From: Lutjanus erythropterus
Taxonomy: Eukaryota > Chordata > Actinopteri > Lutjaniformes > Lutjanidae
DNA length: 64,000 bases
Direction of reading: 5' to 3'
Assembly: GCA_020091685.1 (NCBI GenBank)
Contig: CM034604.1
Location: 5,259,820 to 5,323,819, forward strand
Below, one piece after another: positions 57,081-64,000 of this stretch; the stretch's first letter is position 1; each line of letters begins with the position of its first letter. Under the pieces are notes generated by a model, which did not search any database, was not told the DNA's origin, and worked only from the letters and a program-made list of their open reading frames with translations. A program made the position numbers and the translations under genes.

Positions 57081-59221
57081 TGTCACTTTTGTTAGTTTCA
57101 AACTTTATGATTTAAAGGGGATTTGAATGTTGGAACTATTTCTCAGTGACCAATATCCCGGTGCAGTGACTGTGCGCAGCTTCATAGATTCTTGTTATCA
57201 CAGTGAGGTTGCCAGTTTTCACCACATTTGCTCTTAATAACAACAGTAAAAATGTACAAACAATTTTAGGTTGATACAGTTAAAAAAAAGATTTGTTCTT
57301 AATTCCCAATTTAACTTAATCTGAATGAGAATTAACACTTACAATTGTGATCATCAACTGGCAGCATGTGGGCCAGATCTGATCTGCATAAGATTCCCAA
57401 CCAGCCAGCAGAATGGCCACTGATTAAAGTATTACAATATTTATGCATTTGCCATATGACAAACTGGCAAAATTCCCAGGAAAAATGTTATTAAGTGACT
57501 GCTAATGCAAACTAAACATTTTCTACTAGTGCATCTGTACATTAAAAGCATTTACCTGGCAAAAACAGGATTTTGAAGTACAAGGACTCCAATGTGTTTG
57601 TGAACATCTATAAAACATGACGATGGTTCTTTTTGGTATCTGTTGACAGCATTAGTTAGGTAGTTAGCTATTGCTTTTTTGTCTTCAACATAGACAAGCC
57701 GAGCACATAAGTATTCAGGAAACAAAAAAAAGAGAAAGTTTACCAAGGTTCTGCAAAAAAGGGAGAGGGTTAATTGTCATGTCATCATTATGGATTTCCA
57801 ATGTTTAGGAGTCTGTTCGTACTGACTGGGTTAATAAAAATAATACATATATTTTATAAGAAAGTGAAAATATTAAACAATATGATACTTGGGCCCATTT
57901 TTTAATTTAAATGTCTAGCCCAAGTAGTGTCTGCTTCGAAGAATCCAGGCCCTCGGAAAATGTAGCTAATGACCCCCGACTTAAGTCAGACTCTAAAATA
58001 GAAAAAGGAGTCTCAGGCCATGAACACAAGTAAGAATAATTTTATACTTTTCAGAATGACTCTACATCGACTAACTGCCAGCATCTTGTACTTTTGTTCA
58101 GTTCAGAGACAAACCTGTGCTCACCGTCCATCTGAAAACCCACAGACGTAGATGGCTAAACTGTTTGTCAAGACAAGAAATAGTCCCAGCACATAACACC
58201 ACGGAAACCACCAGGTTGAAGTTGATTACATTTGCCTTTACAAATTAATCACATTACAAATTAAACAATAGAAATACAACATGCTAATCAGTGGTAGGTG
58301 TTTTTTTTTTAAACTTTGGAAAGATACAGGTTGGCTGTTTCCGTCTGTTTCTCCTCTTTTTGCTCAGCAAACCCAGCCCAACCCTTCCCAAAATGTTACA
58401 CTGTTCCTTTAATGGTGTCCAGACTCAAAAGGTGTGCTCTCCTCACACTGATCCATATTTAGAAACCTTGCTGTAAAAGTACAGTGACTGGAAATGAAGA
58501 GGTTTTTTTTTTTTTGCACTGCAGCGACTGAATGAGGCCAGCTGGTCACCATACACACAGGCCCAAAGGGGAACGCTGCAGGAGAGACTAACAAGATAAT
58601 GGATGTCTTGCTTGCTAAAAGCCTCACTGCAGGCACAGCGGAGAGGCTCGGCTATAGATCGGAGGAAAACCAGTTTCTCGCATTGTTCTTTGTTCTTCTT
58701 CATGGCAGGTGATTTACAATAGAGACTCGAGCTGCTGTGATTCGGGAGCTTAGCTTAATTGAAGTTGTGTGAGTATCTATCATCATTCTAACGCACCCTG
58801 AAGAAGTTTGGATGGCCAAAGATAGTCCGGAAGAAGCTTTAGAGTTTAACTGTGGTTTTAATGACGGGACTGCTTTCCTGAGCGGGGCCTCGGCTGCACA
58901 GCGCTCAGCTTGTGAAGCGCACAGAGGATGTATAACCTCATTAGATACAGGAGGACTGAGAGGAGATAAGCACAGAGCTCAAAGCAGAATTGTTCACAGA
59001 TTAACTCACTTTAATCCCTGAGGTGTTCAACTGTTATGAGTTTTGTTAACTGTTATAAACTTCTTCATGCATGCATACGTCTTAAAATATGCAGTATGAA
59101 TGTTTTATAGAGCAAAAAGGCTTCCATGCTTAAATTCTTAACATTAACATTTAGCGCCGCTAATGTTTACGGAGTCAGTGGCTGGTGGTTGGTGGTGTTG
59201 TTTAACACCATGTCAAAAACT
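57081..59221. other. Non-coding stretch, with a possible conserved segment at 58490-59020
   Basis: 57340-57400 looks like a hAT remnant ('catcaactggcagcatgtgg'). 58490-59020 is unique, GC-richer sequence holding an 86-codon minus frame (58443-58703) and a 69-codon plus frame (58812-59021), neither with a motif I know. Conservation could make it interesting, but nothing here proves function. Confidence 0.35.
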
Positions 59222-59724
59222 CTGTGTCCCCACTCTTTACTTGTACTCCCGACATTTAAACACAAATATCTGTGCTTTCTACTCCTTATATTTTCAAAAC
59301 AGGCTTGTTACTTTAATTTTAATGCTTTTGAGGTGAATTATTAATTATTTTTATTTTGCATCATTGCACCCTGCCTTCCAACATCAAGAATGAACACATA
59401 GAAAAGACGATTCCCCTGTGTGTTCATCAGTGCATGTCAGGCACGACAGAAGCAATGAGACGAAAACCATGTGAAAGACTTAACAAGAAGAAAACGAAAT
59501 AACAAAACAAAAAATGACAAAAAGACATGACAAAAGAAAACAATGTATCGAGATGTAACGAGATAAAAAAGACATTACAAGATAAATGACGTAAAAGATG
59601 TAACAAGATAAAGACATACAATTTTTAAAAACATTAAAGATGTAAACGAGACAAAAACAAGATGAAAACAACATAAAAAACCCAATAAGACAAAAACGAC
59701 ATAAAGACTCAACAAGATTAAAAG

Positions 59725-60740
59725 TAGGGCTGCACAGTACAAGTACTTACATTTGGGTTCTTGTTGATACCAAATACCGATATGAGTACTTAATAATGCC
59801 ATTAAAGTTCTTACAATAACTTCAAAAACATCTTTGACTATCATCAAATGCTCACTTTCTAAAAGTAAAAGTTGCTGTTTCCTGCTGCAAGTGTAACCAT
59901 AGTTACTATACACATGACATTTTTGGGTTATTTGTAGTAAATTACTTTACTGATTTTGTCTTCCTTATTAAGCTGTGCAGTTTACTGTGTACATGATATA
60001 TTTCAATATAATAATTTCACAACATTATTATGGACTCGCAGAATTAAGTTTACTGTTACAAATGGTGTTATATATGATAATTATTTCACTGTCATTTACA
60101 GCATTTGACCTAGTATTTTAATGACACATGTGTAGTATTTAAGTTTCTTCTTCATGTCCCTCTTCTCTAAGAGCTAATTAGTTCCTACCTCTCATTGTTT
60201 CGGGGGGACAGATATGAGTGTGGTGCCATGTGCAACAGTTTTGTTGATCCTGCTGTGAACCTCAAAGAGTGAAGTTGGGTGTACTGAGCCTTTAGGCTGT
60301 TTGATGTCGATTAAATACACAGAGAGAAGTTGTACCAGTTTATTACCAAGAAGGGGTTACAGACTGGTGGCAGCAATGTTTTTTTCTTCAACTGTTGTCT
60401 TTGAGTATCCTGAAAAGCGCTATATAAGTATAATGAGTTATTATTATTATTATTATTATTAACTAGTTTACACTCACCAGGACTTATTGGACAGCGGCAG
60501 GCTGTGGTCTACAGCTGTACTCTGTGCATTTATTTCAGTTTTACATTGACTTACATGGAAATTTTACGGACAGTTTCCAAAGTCACTGCAGTCATTAGTG
60601 GATGATGTTGAGGACAGCGAGTCCCACGCTGATGATGACAATGCGACCAAAACATCAGCAAATGCGTTGAACTCTGTGTTATTTTGGTTCTTTACATGTT
60701 TGCTTGTGTCAGGTACTTTTCAGTTTTATGAGTAGTACGT
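59725..60740 (+). mobile_element. TAGGGCTGCACAGTAC-end element, copy 2 (probable hAT)
   Basis: It begins TAGGGCTGCACAGTACAAGT and aligns collinearly with 8938-9640 for ~650 bp. The right terminus near 60740 has no clear inverted repeat. It is inserted in copy C of the outer family. Its body is split by a 67-bp retro-insertion at 60394-60460. Confidence 0.7.
60394..60460 (+). mobile_element. 67-bp LINE/SINE 3' tail insertion with 4-bp TSD AACT
   Basis: 'gttgtctttgagtatcctga' and 'aaagcgctatataagtataa' followed by (ATT)n is a common fish LINE/SINE 3' tail. AACT occurs at 60390-60393 and 60461-60464. Copy 1 of the host element reads CAACTAGTTTATA uninterrupted at about 9610, which supports the empty site. 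Confidence 0.8.
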
Positions 60741-61309
60741 GAGGAAGCAAACAATGTAACAAGACGAAATGTATATAAGAAGACAAAAATGATATTAAAG
60801 ATGTGACAAGAAGAAAACTAAATTTCAGGATGAAAAACGCCATAAAAGACATAACAAGACAAAGATGACATAATCTGATCAAAATGACTTAACAAAATGT
60901 AAAGACGCAGATTATGTAACAACATGAAAACAAGTTTCAGACATAATAAAAAATGCGTAAAAGACATACGCCGTAACAAGATGAAAATGTATTGAGACAT
61001 GCAACCAAAACATAAAAAGACAAAAATGATGCAAATGATGACAGATGAAAATGACAGAAAATGGCAGAAAAGACATAAGACGAAGCAGACAGGAGCACAG
61101 AGAAAAAGTGAGGTTGCATAGAAAAAGACTGTAGAAATGTCCTTTACACTTTTATACTTTGCCTTTCAGAGTCTGTACCTTTTCACTTTTACTTGAGTAA
61201 GGAAGCTGAAAAAACACTTCTACTTTTACCAGTGTTCTTTTTTTTTTTTTTTTAACACAAGTCAGTATTTCTACTTGAGTAACAAATATGTGTACTTTTG
61301 CCACCTCTG

Positions 61310-61553
61310 ATCTGTACCATGCATTGTTGGCTAGCTGCAGCTCTGGGAGTGGCATTAACTGAAGGAAGCAGTCTCGAGTGTGTATTTTCCAAAGTTACTG
61401 TCTATTACAGCACTCCCATTCTCTGTTTCCCTGGACAGTGCTTTCACGTTGAGCAGCAGCGGAAGGACACATGATGAAGACCTTGTGGATTGAGGCTCTT
61501 AAATGATCCAAGCTGGGGAACAGTATACAGTCAGACTCTACCATTAGGTCAAG
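61310..61553. other. Spacer between TE copies
   Basis: Nothing assigned. Confidence 0.4.
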
Positions 61554-61905
61554 CAATGTTTACCAAAGTGTGGTGTGGCAGCTGCCTCTCGGGGGTGTCC
61601 AAGAGGAAAAGTGTAACGGTGTAATATTGGTATTCCTTTGATTAGGTCCCACTCCTGCATGTCTTTGTCTTCAGTCAGTGGGTAAGCCTGCTGTATCTGT
61701 TTCTGAACCTCTGCATGTGTCATTCTTTTTGTTCTTTATGTGGTAGATTGAGTGCAATTTCTTTAATAGCATCTGATTGCTTCCGTCTTGGTGACGGCTA
61801 TAAATAGGTTATGTTGCTTTTCTTTAAGCCATGGGGGACTGTGGATGCGTCAGCCTGGTTGGGATGCAGACGTGGGTGCGTGTCCTAAAAAGTTTGGGAC
61901 CACTG
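61554..61905. mobile_element. Short hAT (352 bp), CAGTGGT..AAAGT ends
   Basis: The left end CAATGTTTACCAAAGTGTGG at 61554 and the right end AAAGTTTGGGACCACTG at 61905 are imperfect inverted termini in the CAGTGGTTCCCAAACTTT style. The octamers AGGTCAAG and AGATAAAC agree at 5 positions. No frame. Confidence 0.6.
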
Positions 61906-64000
61906 AGATAAACGAAGGCACAATCCCAGCCACCAAACAGCACAGGGTTGAAAAATGCCAAGTGAAAATATAAACTCGACTAGTTTGTACCACCCAAAAA
62001 TATTCCCCCCCAGAGACCTCAGTAGTCTCAGCACTAATGATCCCCCTTTGTCCAGAAAACATTCCAGTGGCCTGTACCATGAAGAAAGTCCCACTTTTTC
62101 TGTCTCTCCTGCTTCACTGAGCCCAGCACTTGGTGATCCTGGATAATTGGAATCATGAAGCTGGTTGTGATCTGGGTTTTTCAATAATGACTGTATTCAC
62201 ATGAAGGAATACAACTTACTCTCAAAACAATAGTCAGGTTCCCATATGAACACTGAGGCCAAGGCTACAAACACTGTCAGGAAGGTTGCTTTTGCAATGT
62301 AATGGTCTCACAAGTCAGTAGTTGCCCTGTTAGAAATGTAAAAACAGTGGTCGATCAGATTTTAGCTGGGGCCGGTGTCCCTCTTGCCCCGCTACTGGAT
62401 CTGCCCACGGATTGGTTGGTGGCCGTGCTGTTGGCAGATTTTGATCTGATCCTATTAAACTACCCTGCTGCACAGGAGGTGACCTGTGCAGCATAGGTTG
62501 CCATGGTGATCTAGTAGTTCATGGTTGATCTTTTCATAGAAGACATAACATAAACACACGATCAGAAAAAGATAAACAAGAGGGGGGAAGCAAGAAGCAA
62601 ACAACTACATCCCTTAAGGTGATATCTTATTTTTCCTCTACAGTTTATCCCGTTGAAGAAAAAGCTGGTGGCACAGTTTGGGCACATTTATGCAGTACAT
62701 ACAATGATGATGATGATGATAACAATCTTCTCTTGCATGGAGGATACAGACAGAAACAACAGGGGAAGGATCATCCTAAACTTCAAAAGTTTATGGCTTT
62801 AAAAAGTCAACAGTAACGGTGATAACATAATAGATATGGTGGAAACCTATCTATTTATATTAATGAAAATGTTTGCTAATCCCATAAGTACAGGCAGAGT
62901 AAATGAACAATTACCCTGTGGTTGGTCCATAACAACGGCTGAATTTGATAGTGAGTGTCAGTGGCTGACATTTTTCCACTCTACATATTGCATGTGAGTG
63001 CTGTGAAAGACGTCATATTTGGTTGATCAAAATAGTTTGTTTACAAAAAAAACCCTTCAGATGATGACATCATAAGTAGTGATATTATTAATAACATCAC
63101 AATATCTCAAAATAATACAATACTTTCCTCCAGACACAAGCATTTGAGCATATTGACCAAATTACTAAAGTGTTAAAGGTTTTCGTAGCGACTGGGGAGT
63201 TGACTTTAGTTGAACTTTGGAATGCAGTTGCACACATCACATGATTTTTTTAAGGAAATATACATAATTTCTCTTTGTTAATTTTATAATATTCTCTTGT
63301 TCGTTGAGGTTATTAAGTAATTACTGGCCAGTTAGTTCATATAATGACTGAAATCTGAAAGGAAATATGATGCAAGAATTGGTATGGCTATGGACAGCTG
63401 TGCATATGCACTTGTAAAAACCCTACTTATGATCAAAAAGTAGTGAGTCGACAACTTTGCTAACAGCCAAAGATCAAGCAAGTACAACAAGACAAGACAC
63501 TGCAAGCAGCTAATAGTAGTCCAACAGCAAGAGGGCCAGCTCGCCATCTGTCAGCATTTTATTTCATAAAACACAAAGCGTTATATTTGCAGCACGTCTG
63601 CCAGAGATGATTGCTGCTGTTCTACACATGCTTATGATTCCACCAGCAGCACCTCAGTGCGTCCTAGAAGCGTCTCTCCGCTCTGCTTCAAATGCGTGCC
63701 AAGTCTATTTTTGACAGATGCCGTGTCATCCGTTGAAAAAAGACTAAAGTAGACAGAAGAATGGCCTAAAGAATCTGTTCAGTTTTCAAAATAAAATACC
63801 CTGTGCATACAGAAAACAAGCTATGTAAGTATGTAGTCTACATAACCATAGTAGCACCAAAAAGCAAAAGAAGAGGACCAAATCCACATAATGCTGCTGG
63901 TGGGACATGCAGCTGTGAGGGGGATTGTTCCATCACCCACTCACCCGGTTCTAGTTCCAGTGCTAGTTCTGGTACATTTTAGTGCTGCTTTCTGTCAGCA
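61906..64000. other. Non-coding stretch, nothing assigned
   Basis: Opposed frames at 61850-62184 lack motifs. A short (GAT)n is at 62706-62721. No repeat terminus is visible to the window end. Confidence 0.4.

Larger units (their letters stand above)
59222..61309 (-). mobile_element. GAGGTGGCAAAAGTAC hAT family, copy C, carrying a nested element
   Basis: The right end TGTACTTTTGCCACCTCTG at 61309 is the inverted form of copy A's left end. The left side (59222-59300) read in reverse gives 'tgttttgaaaatataaggag', as in copies A and B. The flanking arms are tandem 'agatgtaacaagataaaga'-like words at 59460-59720 and 60745-61090. The element at 59725 sits between them. Confidence 0.75.

Noticed and set aside
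1-64000. tRNA, rRNA or tRNA-derived SINE heads
   Set aside because: I looked for A-box and GGTTCGAATCC-like B-box words and for conserved rRNA words and found no convincing match. A covariance-model scan would be decisive.

Overview
This 64 kb window looks like intergenic or intronic DNA of a bony fish, most likely a percomorph teleost. It is AT-rich, and I found no cellular protein-coding exon, tRNA, rRNA or CRISPR array that I can defend. Almost every structure I can explain is a transposable-element (TE) remnant or a simple or tandem repeat. The host call rests on repeat families typical of teleosts: a Rex3/RTE LINE with a CCATCC-type tail, L2/Rex1-like and L1/Tx1-like LINE pieces, many short non-autonomous hAT elements with 8-bp target-site duplications (TSDs), and a Ty3/gypsy-style solo LTR.

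Layout. 1-2.1 kb: an interspersed repeat, a hAT fragment and a 460-bp TA tract. 5.2-7.4 kb: a hAT element with a perfect 8-bp TSD nested inside another repeat. 8.9-9.6 kb: a TAGGG-end element whose sister copy lies at 59.7 kb. 10.7-12.5 kb: repeat family F carrying an L1/Tx1-like LINE 3' end. 14.5-17.3 kb: further dispersed repeats. 18.8-20.2 kb: a 41-bp satellite with 205-bp higher-order structure, split by a solo LTR. 25.3-26.5 kb: a Rex3 LINE on the minus strand. 26.5-28.9 kb: two hAT-type elements. 30.2-33.05 kb: MITEs, a second F copy and a hAT that encloses an LTR-like core. 33.8-35.9 kb: a diverged tandem array interrupted by a hAT. 37.7-40.9 kb: more hAT MITEs and a 31-bp array of CCAAT boxes. 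41-46 kb: dispersed repeats. 46.8-47.9 kb: a third, longer F copy. 51.3-55.9 kb: a three-level nest (hAT > LINE > hAT) followed by a long decayed L2-group LINE. 59.2-61.9 kb: a hAT-type element carrying the second TAGGG-end element, itself hit by a 67-bp retro-insertion, and then a short hAT.

I see no operon-like or multi-gene system. The most informative features are structural: nested insertions whose order of events can be read from the TSDs, two satellites that keep an exact period, and one array of regularly spaced CCAAT boxes. A few non-repetitive, homeobox-like or GC-richer stretches are flagged as possible conserved non-coding elements, but only comparative alignment can decide. TE family names come from recognition of motifs, not from a database search.
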